42,222 nucleotides of DNA from the NCBI GenBank assembly GCA_947476675.1, contig CANJRL010000009.1:1-42222 (forward strand), written 5' to 3'. This DNA is from Phycisphaerales bacterium (GTDB lineage Bacteria > Planctomycetota > Phycisphaerae > Phycisphaerales > UBA1924). The notes beneath the pieces were generated by a model. It was given only the letters and a program-made list of their open reading frames with translations, ran no database searches and was not told the origin of the DNA. The position numbers and the translations under genes were made by a program. Shown in pieces: positions 35,081-42,222 of this stretch (position 1 is the stretch's first letter; every line of letters starts with the position of its first letter).

Positions 35081-36443
35081 ATGCGGATCAAAGGCATTGT
35101 GTCGGCCCGAAGCGGCGGCTCATGGAATCATGCCGCGGCGCGTGTTTGTCTGGTGATCGGGGCCTTCGTCCTTGCGGCGCCGGGCGCCGCGGCACAAGGC
35201 GTGGCTCGGCCGTTCTTCGCCCCCCGGGTTGACTACGCTGCAGCCCCGGGCGCCATACACGTCGCTATCGGCGATCTTGATGGTGACGGCAAGCCCGAGC
35301 TCGTGGTGGCGAACGGCCGCAGCAACACTGTGAGCGTCTGGCGCAATCTCGGCAACGGCGCCTTCGCATCCCGTGTGGACTACGCCGCCGGCGCGTACCC
35401 AAGCTGGGTGGCAATCGGCGACCTCGATGGCGATGGGCGGGCCGACCTCGTGGTGGCGAATTTGAACAGGAACGGCGTGACCGTCCTGCGCAACCTCGGG
35501 AACGGCGCATTCGCGGCCGGTGTCGACTACCCGACCAGCTACGTTTGCGCTAGCGTGGCGATCGGAGACCTAAACGGCGACGGCTGGCCGGATCTTGTTG
35601 TGACGCACCCCTATGAAACAGCGTTGAGTGTCTTGCCCAACCTGGGGAATGGGGCCTTCGCGGGGCCAAGGCTTGACGCTGGGGGGCTGGTCGTGGCGAT
35701 CGGCGACCTCGACGGCGACGGCAGGCCAGATGTGGCCGTGGCAGGCGGTGGTGTGAGTGTGCTGCGCAACATCGGAGCCTACTTTGCGTTCGCGGCTCCG
35801 GTGTACTACGCGACCGGTACACGGGCATTGTGCGTTGCGATCGGCGATCTGGACGGCGACGACAGACCCGACCTTGTGACGGCGAACTACGGAGACCAAT
35901 CTAGCCAAATCGGCAGTTCGGTCACCACGCTGCGCAATGTCGGGAACGGAACGTTCACGGACCGGACGGATTACGCCACAGGCGCCGGCTCTGTTGCCGT
36001 TGCGGTCGGCGATCTCGACGGCGATGGCAAGCCCGAACTGCTGGTGGCTAATCAGAACGGCGACACCGTGAGCATCCTGCGCAACCGCGGGGACGGAACC
36101 TTCGCGCCACGGGAAGACTATTCCACACGCCGTGGTCCCGGAAGCATCGCGATTGGCGACCTGAACGGCGACGGCAAGCTTGACCTCGTGGTATTGAGCA
36201 CCGGCGGCATCAACAACGAAACTGTGAGCATCTTCCGCAACGTGTACTGTCCCAACATTTTTATTTGGCGACATCAACGGCGACGGCATAATCAACTTCG
36301 CCGACCTCAACCCCATCCTCACCATCTTCGGCGCCCGCCTCGGCGACCTTCTCTACATCCCCGCCGTCGACATCAACGGCGACGGCGTGATCAACTTCCT
36401 CGACCTCAACATCGTTCTGACCAACTTCGGCCGCGCCTGCTGA
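35081..36443 (+). CDS. FG-GAP/VCBS repeat protein B, seven blades, tail out of frame
   Basis: Exported protein starting MRIKGIVSAR, with GGAGGA 7 nt upstream and a signal helix (VCLVIGAFVLAAPGAAA). Seven FG-GAP/VCBS blades follow, with loops such as GDLDGDGKPELVVANG, GDLDGDGRADLVVANL and GDLNGDGKLDLVVLST: a complete seven-blade propeller. After FRNVYCPN the frame meets a T5 run (36258-36262) and shifts. As written, translation leaves the tail and ends at 36505 in Arg-rich nonsense. Removing one T restores FGDINGDGIINFADLN, then DINGDGVINFLDLN and the end FGRAC, stopping at 36443 (453 aa). Propeller codons use more A/T at third positions than the tail. Confidence 0.82.
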
Positions 36444-36470
36444 TCGCGCAACGCACCACCACAAAAAGCA

Positions 36471-36514
36471 AAGCCGCGGTCGGCGCCTCCCCGCCTCCCG
36501 CATGACCGCGGCTT
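36471..36514. terminator. Bidirectional hairpin terminator
   Basis: AAGCCGCGGTC (36471-36481) and GACCGCGGCTT (36504-36514) form a perfect 11-bp stem with a 22-nt loop. On the minus strand it is followed by TTTGCTTTTT, so it should end the MshEN-protein transcript, and it may also stop FG-GAP B. Confidence 0.78.
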
Positions 36515-36568
36515 CGCCTGTGATCCGGAATGTCCCGCCCGCGGTCGGGCCAAGGCCCTCCGGCGGCC

Positions 36569-37078
36569 CTACCGCCGACCCACCCTGAAGGCCATCGCCT
36601 CCACGGTCTCGGCGTTCCCGCCCGGGACATGCCGCCCGTCCAGCCCGGCCATGGGGTAGTGACGGGTCAGCGCCCGGCCGAGGCTCTCCGCGTCGGCCAG
36701 GACGAAGTAACTCGGACGCTGCAATCCCCGGTACACGAACCGCAGCGCCCGCGTCAGGTGCTCCGGCGTCGTGCACACCACCAGTTCATCCCCGTCGAAC
36801 CGCAAGGGCAACACGCGGAACTGCCACGCCTGGCGCCGGTTCACCGTCGCGATCGCCTCCGGGTCGACCTTCTCATCCTCGGCGTTCACCGCTCGCGTGA
36901 TCGCCGCGTACTGCTCCGCCCACACCATCTCGACATCGTTCGGATCGAGGCCGTACACCCGCTCGGCGATGTCGCCGAAGGCCCCGCCCCGCTCCCGCTG
37001 CTCGCGCAGGATCGCCCCCACCTGCTCCTCGGTCAGGAGCCCCCGCTTCACCATCAACTCGCCGATGCGAACCGTCAT
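36569..37078 (-). CDS. Stand-alone MshEN/GspE N-terminal domain protein
   Basis: 169-aa cytosolic protein equivalent to the N-terminal domain of type II secretion/type IV pilus assembly ATPases (GspE, PilB, MshE) without the ATPase part. It shows RIGELMVKRGLLTEEQVGAI, LREQRERGGAFGDIAERVYG, then WEFRVLP-like WQFRVLPLRFDGDELVVCT. Such domains can bind cyclic di-GMP when two RLGExL-type motifs are present; only the first (RIGELM) is obvious here, so binding is uncertain. The ATG at 37078 is chosen over 37087 because AGGAGG is 9 nt upstream of it. It is downstream of clpS but separated by a terminator. Confidence 0.85.
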   Translation of the reverse strand: MTVRIGELMVKRGLLTEEQVGAILREQRERGGAFGDIAERVYGLDPNDVEMVWAEQYAAITRAVNAEDEKVDPEAIATVNRRQAWQFRVLPLRFDGDELVVCTTPEHLTRALRFVYRGLQRPSYFVLADAESLGRALTRHYPMAGLDGRHVPGGNAETVEAMAFRVGRR

Positions 37079-37252
37079 GCGTGACATCCTCCTCGCCGCC
37101 GCCGCGGATGGCCCCGCTGGCGGCGTCACCAAGGAATCGACCGCCCCGCCGCGCGCAACCACGATCACCGCCCGCCGCGCCCCCAACCGCGACCCTCTGC
37201 GCCGCGCGCAGCGAGAGCCCCGAGTGCACGACCGGCGCCGGCGCAGCGCGCA

Positions 37253-37283
37253 CAAAAACACGCCCCGCGGCTTGCACGGGGCG
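37253..37283 (-). terminator. Rho-independent terminator of clpS
   Basis: On the minus strand, CGCCCCG-n9-CGGGGCG followed by TGTTTTTGTG, 31 nt after the clpS stop. Confidence 0.82.
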
Positions 37284-37314
37284 CTCGCGTTTGTCAGAAG
37301 AGCAGCGCCCGGGC

Positions 37315-37671
37315 TTATTGGGCCGGTTCGAGCGACACGTTCAGCCGCTTGGTCCGGAACTGGTCCCGGTACAGTTCCGCCCGCTCCTTGTGCGTGACCA
37401 GCAGGAGCGACACCCCGGTGTTATGAGCCTCGACCATCCGCTCCACCGCGTCCTCCTTCTTGAGGGGCGTGAGTTCCACGATCGAGCGCACCACGTGCCC
37501 CATATCGTTGACCGCGTCGTTATGCAGCAGCACCTTGAAGGGGGGCAGGCGGTCCAGCCGCGGCGGGGCGGCGGCGGGGGCGGGGGCCGGGCGGGTCGCG
37601 ACGGCAACGCCGCCCGAATCGCCGCCCGTGGTCTCGGTCGTGCTCGGAACCGCAGGGGTGCTCTCGGCCAT
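37315..37671 (-). CDS. clpS: ClpAP adaptor ClpS
   Basis: 118-aa cytosolic adaptor that captures proteins bearing N-terminal Leu, Phe, Tyr or Trp and hands them to ClpAP. Core motifs are FKVLLHNDAVNDMGHVVRSI (canonical LxNDxxT-M-FV block), AVERMVEAHNTGVSLLLVTHKE (M-x-VH-x-G motif) and AELYRDQF. About 40 N-terminal residues are Pro/Ala/Thr-rich, longer than usual; in E. coli the N-terminal extension engages ClpA. A GTG at 37683 is an alternative start, but its ribosome site would be too close. No clpA is beside it. Confidence 0.94.
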   Translation of the reverse strand: MAESTPAVPSTTETTGGDSGGVAVATRPAPAPAAAPPRLDRLPPFKVLLHNDAVNDMGHVVRSIVELTPLKKEDAVERMVEAHNTGVSLLLVTHKERAELYRDQFRTKRLNVSLEPAQ

Positions 37672-37826
37672 GGACGCTCTCACGCTCCTTCATCGGGGGC
37701 GATGCCGGAGGCTTCCCTGCCTCTCACGCCCGCGTGGGATGCTACGCGGGCACGCCGCCGAGTCCAGCCGCGTTGAGCGCCGAATCACCGCTCATGCAAC
37801 AGTTTGCGCGCCCCTGACTCTCGGAC

Positions 37827-37847
37827 CCGGGGGTCGGGAACCCCCGG
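37827..37847. terminator. GC hairpin after pgl, no U-tract
   Basis: Perfect 8-bp inverted repeat CCGGGGGT/ACCCCCGG with a 5-nt loop, 15 nt after the pgl stop. No T-run follows on the minus strand. Confidence 0.45.
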
Positions 37848-37862
37848 AAGCCCGAAGTTCCC

Positions 37863-38657
37863 CTAAGCCTCCACGGGAGGGCATGCCGCGGTGTCCAGGT
37901 ACCACCGCAAGACCCCGGCCCCGGGCGCCGTGCCGCCCAGCGGGACGACCCCGAGGATGGGCAGGTCCTCCACCGCGTCGGCGGCCTTGGCGACCCGGGC
38001 GAGCGTGCCGCGCTTGCTCTCGCCGGTGACCAGCACCGCGATGAAGCGCGCCGCGTTGATCACCGGGAAGGTCATGGTCACGCGCTCAGGAGGGGTGACC
38101 GCCGGCCCGGCGTTGATGCGCACCAGCCGGCGCCGCTCCGTCACCGCCGGGGAGCGCGGGAACAGGCTGGCCGTGTGCCCGTCGTTGCCCATGCCGAGCA
38201 GGACGAAGTCGAGGCGGTCGAGCCCCGCGCCGCGGGCCGCGAGCGAGGCGACCAGTTCGCGCTCGTAGCGCACGTCGGCGTCGTCGTCCTGGGCGCGCAC
38301 GGGGTGGACATTGGCCCTGGGGATGTCGGAGTGATCGACCAGGATGTCGCGGATGTGCCCGAAGTTGCTGCGCTCGTCGTCCTCGGGCACGCGGCGCTCG
38401 TCGACGATCCAGAGGTGGGTGCGGTCCCAGGGCATCCCGCGGAAGTTGGGGTCGACCATCAGCGCCTTGTAGAAGGGCATCGGCGTCGACCCCCCGGAGA
38501 GGGCGATGTGGAAACTGCCGAACTGGCGCACGCAATTGAGGGCGTGAAGGAGGAAGTCGGCGCCGAGGGAGTCGAGCAGGTCCTCGGGGGTGGGCCTGAC
38601 GGTGACGTGGCCCCGGAGGTTCGGCGTCGGCGGCGGCTGGTCGAGGTCGTAGGTCAT
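37863..38657 (-). CDS. pgl: 6-phosphogluconolactonase
   Basis: 264-aa DevB-type lactonase that opens 6-phosphogluconolactone in the oxidative pentose-phosphate pathway. Diagnostic motifs are FHIALSGGSTPMPFYKAL, LWIVDERRVPEDDERSNFG (phosphate-binding and catalytic region), DFVLLGMGNDGHTASLFP and RVTMTFPVINAAR. Glucosamine-6-phosphate deaminases share the fold but not the GMGNDGHTASLFP context. GGAG lies 9 nt before the ATG. It follows lpxA by 19 nt, so the two are probably one transcript, a pairing without obvious metabolic logic. Confidence 0.95.
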   Translation of the reverse strand: MTYDLDQPPPTPNLRGHVTVRPTPEDLLDSLGADFLLHALNCVRQFGSFHIALSGGSTPMPFYKALMVDPNFRGMPWDRTHLWIVDERRVPEDDERSNFGHIRDILVDHSDIPRANVHPVRAQDDDADVRYERELVASLAARGAGLDRLDFVLLGMGNDGHTASLFPRSPAVTERRRLVRINAGPAVTPPERVTMTFPVINAARFIAVLVTGESKRGTLARVAKAADAVEDLPILGVVPLGGTAPGAGVLRWYLDTAACPPVEA

Positions 38658-38676
38658 CGGGCGCGCTCCGGGCGGA

Positions 38677-39564
38677 TCACTCGTGCTCGCCCGCGGCCCT
38701 GCCGCTGAGCCGCGCCCGGGACCGCACCGGCCCGATCAGCCCGCGCCGGTAGGGGGGCTGATCGTCGAGCGCCGCTCGGACGAAGTCGACGAAGCGCCGC
38801 GCCGGCGCGCCCAGCGTGAGCGAATCGGCCACGGCCAGGCGGTCGGCGATCAGCCCCGCCCGCGATGAGCCGTAGAAGACCTGGTACACGCGCTTGATCT
38901 CCTCGCGGTCCTCCCCGGTCATGGCCGGGTTGCGGCGGAGGCCGACGCGGTTCAGCCCCACCGCCTGGTTCAGGTTCGAGAGCACCACGAACGGCGGCAC
39001 GTGCATCGAGACCCCCGACGACCCCTGGAACATCACGCCCTCGCCCACGCGGCAGAACTGGTGCACGTAGCAGAAGGCCGACATGATCACCCCGGCCCCC
39101 AAGACGGTGTGCCCGGCGATGCAGGCGCAGTTGGTCAGGATGCAGTTGTCGCCCACCACCGCGTTGTGCCCGGCGTGGCTGTTCGCCATGAAGAAGCAGC
39201 CCGAGCCGATCCTCGTCGGGGCAACCGTCGCCGGGTCCCTGTCCTTGGCGATGGTGGAGCGGCTGATGGTCACGCCCTCGCGGAAGATGTTGTTGTCGCC
39301 GACGACCAGCGCCCCGGGGGATGCGGGGCTATAGCCCTTGTCCTGGGGGTCGCCCCCGAGGACCGCGCCGGGGTGGATGTCGTTGGCGGCGCCGAGCACG
39401 GTGTCCTGCACGATGACCGCGCCGGGGCGCACGCGGCAGTTGGGGCCGAGCCGGACGCGCGGCCCGATGAAGGCGCCGGGGCCGATCTCGCAGCCCGGGC
39501 CGATCTCCGATTCGGGGTGGACGGTCGCGGTGGAGGCCACAATGGTGCGCGGCTGCGTGGACAC
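38677..39564 (-). CDS. lpxA: UDP-N-acetylglucosamine acyltransferase
   Basis: 295-aa cytosolic enzyme that acylates UDP-GlcNAc with hydroxyacyl-ACP, the first step of lipid A synthesis. The left-handed beta-helix is visible as hexapeptide repeats (IGPGCEIGPGAFIGPRVRLG and onward), with GGDPQDKGY, NNIFREGVTI, the catalytic-histidine region ANSHAGHNAVVGDNC, VHQFCRVGEGVMFQG and NLNQAVGLNRVGLRR. The C-terminal helices run to residue ~265, and a basic tail follows. The start is GTG, with a TATACT box only 7 nt upstream, so the mRNA is probably leaderless. It is divergent from the GluQRS-like gene. Confidence 0.95.
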   Translation of the reverse strand: MSTQPRTIVASTATVHPESEIGPGCEIGPGAFIGPRVRLGPNCRVRPGAVIVQDTVLGAANDIHPGAVLGGDPQDKGYSPASPGALVVGDNNIFREGVTISRSTIAKDRDPATVAPTRIGSGCFFMANSHAGHNAVVGDNCILTNCACIAGHTVLGAGVIMSAFCYVHQFCRVGEGVMFQGSSGVSMHVPPFVVLSNLNQAVGLNRVGLRRNPAMTGEDREEIKRVYQVFYGSSRAGLIADRLAVADSLTLGAPARRFVDFVRAALDDQPPYRRGLIGPVRSRARLSGRAAGEHE

Positions 39565-39571
39565 GGGGCCG

Positions 39572-39579
39572 AGTATAGA
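39572..39579. promoter_or_regulatory. Overlapping divergent -10 boxes, lpxA / gluQ
   Basis: The AGTATAGA block gives TATACT leftwards (5/6 to consensus), 7 nt before the lpxA GTG, and TATAGA rightwards (39574-39579) before gluQ. The two boxes share the central TATA. With only 14 nt between the annotated starts, lpxA would be leaderless, and gluQ would more likely start at the ATG at 39597. Confidence 0.45.
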
Positions 39580-40565
39580 TGTCCGACCATTCCTCCATGC
39601 CCACCGCCCGCCCCGAGACCACGCGGCTCGCCCCCTCCCCGACCGGGGCGCTGCACCTGGGCAACGCCCGGACGTTCCTGATCACCTGGGCACTGGCGAG
39701 GCGGGCCGGCTGGCGGATCGTGCTGCGGATCGAGGACCTGGACGGCCCGCGGATCAAGCCGGGCGCGGCGGACGACATCGTCCGCACGCTCGAGTGGCTG
39801 GGCATGGACTGGGACGAGGGGCCTTTGATCCAGAGCGCGACGCCCGAGCCGCACGAGGAGGCGATGGGCGCGCTGGCCCGCGCCGGGCTGGCCTACCCGA
39901 GCGATCTGACCAGGACGCAGATCGAGGCGGCGGCGTCGGCGCCGCAGGCCGAGCGCGGCGGGGAGATCGTGGGCGCCGAGTCGCGCTTCCCGCCGGAACT
40001 GCGTCCGGAAGGGTTCGATGCGCCCAAGGAGTTCGACCCGGCGCAGTCGTGGAGGTTCGTGACGCCGGATGAGGAGACGGTGGTCGAGGACGCGTTCATG
40101 GGTGCGCGCGCGGTGCGGGTGCAGCGGACGATCGGCGACTTCGTGATCTGGACCCGCCGCGGGCAGCCGGCGTACCAGCTCGCGGTGGTGGTCGACGATC
40201 ATCGGCAGGGGATCACGCGGGTGGTGCGCGGGGACGACCTGCTGGACTCTGCAGCGCGGCAGATGCTGCTGTACCGGGCGCTCGGGCTCGGGCCGGTTCC
40301 GGGGCACTGCCACCTGCCGCTGGTGGTCGGCCCGGACGGGCGGCGGCTGGCCAAGCGTCACGGCGACACCCGGGTGGACGAATACCGGCGGCTGGGCGCC
40401 CCGGCGGAGCGGCTGATCGGGCTGGTGGCGTTCTGGTCGGGGGTTCGGGAGCGCCGCGCCCCGATGAGCGCGGCGGAGTTCCGGGACGGGCTCGCGCTCC
40501 GTACGATCCCGGCAGGTCCGATCACGTTCACCGCGGAGGATGACCAGTGGCTGCGCAGCGGATGA
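39579..40565 (+). CDS. gluQ: Glutamyl-Q-tRNA(Asp)-synthetase-like protein
   Basis: 328-aa GluRS paralogue lacking the anticodon-binding domain, as in GluQRS, which attaches glutamate to queuosine-34 of tRNA-Asp. The class I signature is APSPTGALHLGNARTFL (HLGN for HIGH) and the second signature is RRLAKRHGD (KRHGD for KMSKS). RIEDLDGPRIKPGAADDIV and YQLAVVVDDHRQGITRVVRGDDLL are typical. The usual zinc CxC after LAYP is replaced (LAYPSDLTR), so no zinc site is expected. An ATG at 39597 is a good alternative start. The end overlaps the DUF192 gene by 19 nt. Confidence 0.85.
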   Translation: MSDHSSMPTARPETTRLAPSPTGALHLGNARTFLITWALARRAGWRIVLRIEDLDGPRIKPGAADDIVRTLEWLGMDWDEGPLIQSATPEPHEEAMGALARAGLAYPSDLTRTQIEAAASAPQAERGGEIVGAESRFPPELRPEGFDAPKEFDPAQSWRFVTPDEETVVEDAFMGARAVRVQRTIGDFVIWTRRGQPAYQLAVVVDDHRQGITRVVRGDDLLDSAARQMLLYRALGLGPVPGHCHLPLVVGPDGRRLAKRHGDTRVDEYRRLGAPAERLIGLVAFWSGVRERRAPMSAAEFRDGLALRTIPAGPITFTAEDDQWLRSG

Positions 40566-41095
40566 CCGGAAGCCTGGTTTTGGCGTTGTCGGCTGTGCTT
40601 CTCGTGGGAGGCGGGCGTGCGGCGTCCGCCTCGGCGGATCCGCCCGCGCAGCCGAAGCCGACGGCGAAGGCCCCGGAAACCACGCCGGTGAAGATCAAGG
40701 ACAGGACGTTCGCGCTGGAGGTGGCGCTGGATGATTCGGTCCGGATCAAGGGGCTGGGAGGCCGTGAGAAGATCGCGGAGGACGGGGGCATGGTCTTCGT
40801 GTTTGCGCGGCCGCTCAAGCAGGAGTTTGTGATGCGCGATTGCCCGATCGCGATCGATATCGCGTTCTTGGACGGAGCGGGGCGGGTGCTGGCGATGCAC
40901 GAGATGACGCCGGAGGAACCGAAGAAGGCGGACGAGAGCGCACAGGCGTACGAGAACCGCCTGAAGCGGTACAGCAGCCGCTTCCCGGCCCAGTTTGCCG
41001 TGGAGGTGGCGGGGGGGACGCTCCGGCGGCTCGGTCTGCAGGCGGGCGACCTTGTGGGGCTTGACGCGGAGGGGCTCAAGGCCCGCGCCCGCTGA
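40547..41095 (+). CDS. Exported DUF192 protein
   Basis: 182-aa protein with a signal peptide (LVLALSAVLLVGGGRAASA), a Pro/Lys linker and a DUF192 domain. The domain shows FALEVALDDSVRIKGLGGRE, then GGMVFVFARPLKQEFVMRDC and PIAIDIAFLDGAGRVLAMHEM, and ends LRRLGLQAGDLVGLD. DUF192 proteins are small periplasmic beta-rich proteins of unknown function; the usual MxxTxxPLD block reads MRDCPIAID here. GGAGG lies 7 nt before the GTG at 40547, which I favour. The ATG at 40562 overlaps the gluQ stop as ATGA and is the alternative. Co-expression with gluQ is likely. Confidence 0.88.
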   Translation: MAAQRMTGSLVLALSAVLLVGGGRAASASADPPAQPKPTAKAPETTPVKIKDRTFALEVALDDSVRIKGLGGREKIAEDGGMVFVFARPLKQEFVMRDCPIAIDIAFLDGAGRVLAMHEMTPEEPKKADESAQAYENRLKRYSSRFPAQFAVEVAGGTLRRLGLQAGDLVGLDAEGLKARAR

Positions 41096-41183
41096 GACGA
41101 TTGCGGTGGCAAGGGATCTCGGGGTTGCCGGCGGGGCGCGGTGCCCGGCGTACGGCGTTGCCTGACCGAGGTGGAGCCGCGGC

Positions 41184-42222
41184 ATGCCGACCGTCACCGT
41201 CACCATGATCGCCGAGGACCGGCTGGAGGAGCGCCAGGCGATGTGGTGGAGGCACGTGGCGGACGCCTGGCCCGAGGGCGGGCCGTTCGTCACGCTGCAG
41301 CCGCTGACTTTGGCGGAGGCGCTGGCGACCCCCGCGAGCGTGCGCGGCGTTGCGGCGGTGGTCTTCCTCGATGACGGGATGCTCACCGGGGCGAGGCTGT
41401 CCGACGCGCTCTTCCAGCGCGGGGTGCCGGCGGTGTTCCTGAGCGCGTCGCTGAACGCGCAGGTGGTGCGGCACAACAGCGACAGCGTGATCGTGATGCG
41501 GGAGGACGAGTCCGCTCCGGTGATCGCCGCGACGCTTCGCGCCCTTGCCCAGCGTCAGCCGGCGGTGGAATCGGCCCTGGCGGAGATGGCGGCGGGCCGG
41601 CGATTCCAGAACGGGCTGCGCGGGGAGATGGACCGCGTGGCGGAGGAGCTGCAGCTGGCGGCGCAGGTGCAGCGCGACTTCCTGCCCCGGGCGATGCCGG
41701 CGATGCCGGGCGTGGAGTTCGGGGTGCTGTTCCGTCCCTGCGGCTATGTCTCGGGCGACGTGTACGACGTGCTGCGTCTCGACGAGCACCACGCGGGGTT
41801 CTTCCTGGCCGACGCGATCGGCCACGGCGTGCCCGCGGCGCTCCTGACGATGGCCCTGTGCCAGACCCTGCCGACCAAGGACATCACCGGGTCGACGTAC
41901 CGCATCATCCCGCCGGCCGAGGCGTTGACGCGCTTGAACGTCGAGTTGATCCGCAGGCAGGGAGAGAGCCCGCGGTTCGCGTCGGCGGTGTACGGCATCG
42001 TCGACGTGCGGACGCGCGAGGTGACGCTGGCCGGGGCCGGGCACCCGCCGCCGCTGCTGATCTCTGGGGCGACGGTGAGCAAGATCGACACGCCGGGCGG
42101 GCTGCTGGGGGTCTTCGCCGACGAGGTCTACGGTCAGACCACCTTCACCCTGGGCGAGGACGAATCGCTGGTGATTCATTCGGACGGCTTCGAGACCGCG
42201 TTCCCCGATCCCGGCGCCGATG
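41184..42222 (+). CDS. SpoIIE/RsbU-type PP2C phosphatase, 3' end missing
   Basis: 346 codons of an open frame that leaves the window. An N-terminal ~115-residue domain (TVTMIAEDRLEERQ, VRGVAAVVFLDDGML) may be a receiver-like fold without clear phosphorylation residues. A short coiled coil follows (MDRVAEELQLAAQVQRDFLP), then the PP2C-type domain: FRPCGYVSGDVYDVLRLD, FFLADAIGHGVPAALLTMAL, LAGAGHPPPLLISG, GGLLGVF and LVIHSDGFE. Metal-binding acidic residues (GD, DAIGHG, SDG) are kept. RsbU-like enzymes dephosphorylate anti-sigma-factor antagonists in partner-switching stress control. Purine-rich GAGGTGGAG precedes the ATG. Confidence 0.9.
   Translation, partial: MPTVTVTMIAEDRLEERQAMWWRHVADAWPEGGPFVTLQPLTLAEALATPASVRGVAAVVFLDDGMLTGARLSDALFQRGVPAVFLSASLNAQVVRHNSDSVIVMREDESAPVIAATLRALAQRQPAVESALAEMAAGRRFQNGLRGEMDRVAEELQLAAQVQRDFLPRAMPAMPGVEFGVLFRPCGYVSGDVYDVLRLDEHHAGFFLADAIGHGVPAALLTMALCQTLPTKDITGSTYRIIPPAEALTRLNVELIRRQGESPRFASAVYGIVDVRTREVTLAGAGHPPPLLISGATVSKIDTPGGLLGVFADEVYGQTTFTLGEDESLVIHSDGFETAFPDPGAD

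Noticed and set aside
36264-36505. A longer FG-GAP B protein with an Arg/His/Pro-rich C-terminus
   Set aside because: The Arg-rich stretch is the out-of-frame reading of an intact dockerin-like tail, so it is a frameshift product, not a domain.

Overview
The window looks like a chromosome segment of a high-GC, Gram-negative Planctomycetota bacterium, most likely class Phycisphaerae. The evidence is: strongly C/G-ending codons; secreted proteins ending in cysteine-bracketed dockerin-like tails (…FGRTC, …FGRSC, …FGRAC); a PEP-CTERM-type protein ending PAPGAAAVFGLVGVAGLRRRR; membrane proteins carrying CxxC…CPxCG zinc ribbons; and lpxA plus gmhA, which imply lipid A and heptose. No phage, IS element or cas gene is visible. 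Most of the window is compact housekeeping chromosome.

Layout. 1-434: end of atpG. 598-4216 (minus): beta-propeller, PepSY-like, DUF347 membrane and outer-membrane barrel proteins. 4554-6176: guaB, with a promoter that places the transcript start at the ATG. 6221-10527 (minus): ychF followed by two zinc-ribbon membrane paralogues. 10744-14115: a 48-aa DUF2256 protein, aat, a pyruvate-kinase-like protein and gmhA. 14231-18654: tRNA-Lys and an ATGA-coupled SNF2 helicase/SWIM pair. 18660-20548 (minus): gpsA, a three-TM protein and a 53-aa protein. 20687-25266: P1B ATPase, a small dockerin protein, a nitroreductase split by a frameshift, and a PEP-CTERM protein. 25350-29517 (minus): prkA with a thioesterase, and pilT. 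29838-36443: the accessory region. 36569-39564 (minus): lone MshEN protein, clpS, pgl, lpxA. 39579-42222: GluQRS-like protein, DUF192 protein, and a SpoIIE/RsbU-type phosphatase cut by the window end.

The most unusual part is 29.8-36.4 kb. A two-gene unit (secreted S8 protease, then FG-GAP beta-propeller protein) occurs twice in tandem. Both copies have a matching terminator-promoter junction between the two genes, and all four products carry a dockerin-like tail. There are signs of active remodelling: near-identical 147-bp blade repeats in the first propeller gene, an orphan half-tail and a 33-bp direct repeat between the units, and a one-base frameshift exactly where the second propeller meets its tail. 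I read this as a surface-protein island whose tails and blades are exchanged or lost as modules. The structure is visible in the sequence; the function is inference.

Other links: Aat (adds Leu/Phe to protein N-termini) and ClpS (delivers such proteins to ClpAP) are the writer and reader of the bacterial N-degron pathway. LpxA and GmhA serve outer-membrane lipopolysaccharide. PilT and the lone MshEN protein suggest type IV pilus or type II secretion machinery. Two coding sequences carry single-base frameshifts in short homopolymers (C4 and T5), so sequencing error must be excluded before either is called a pseudogene.
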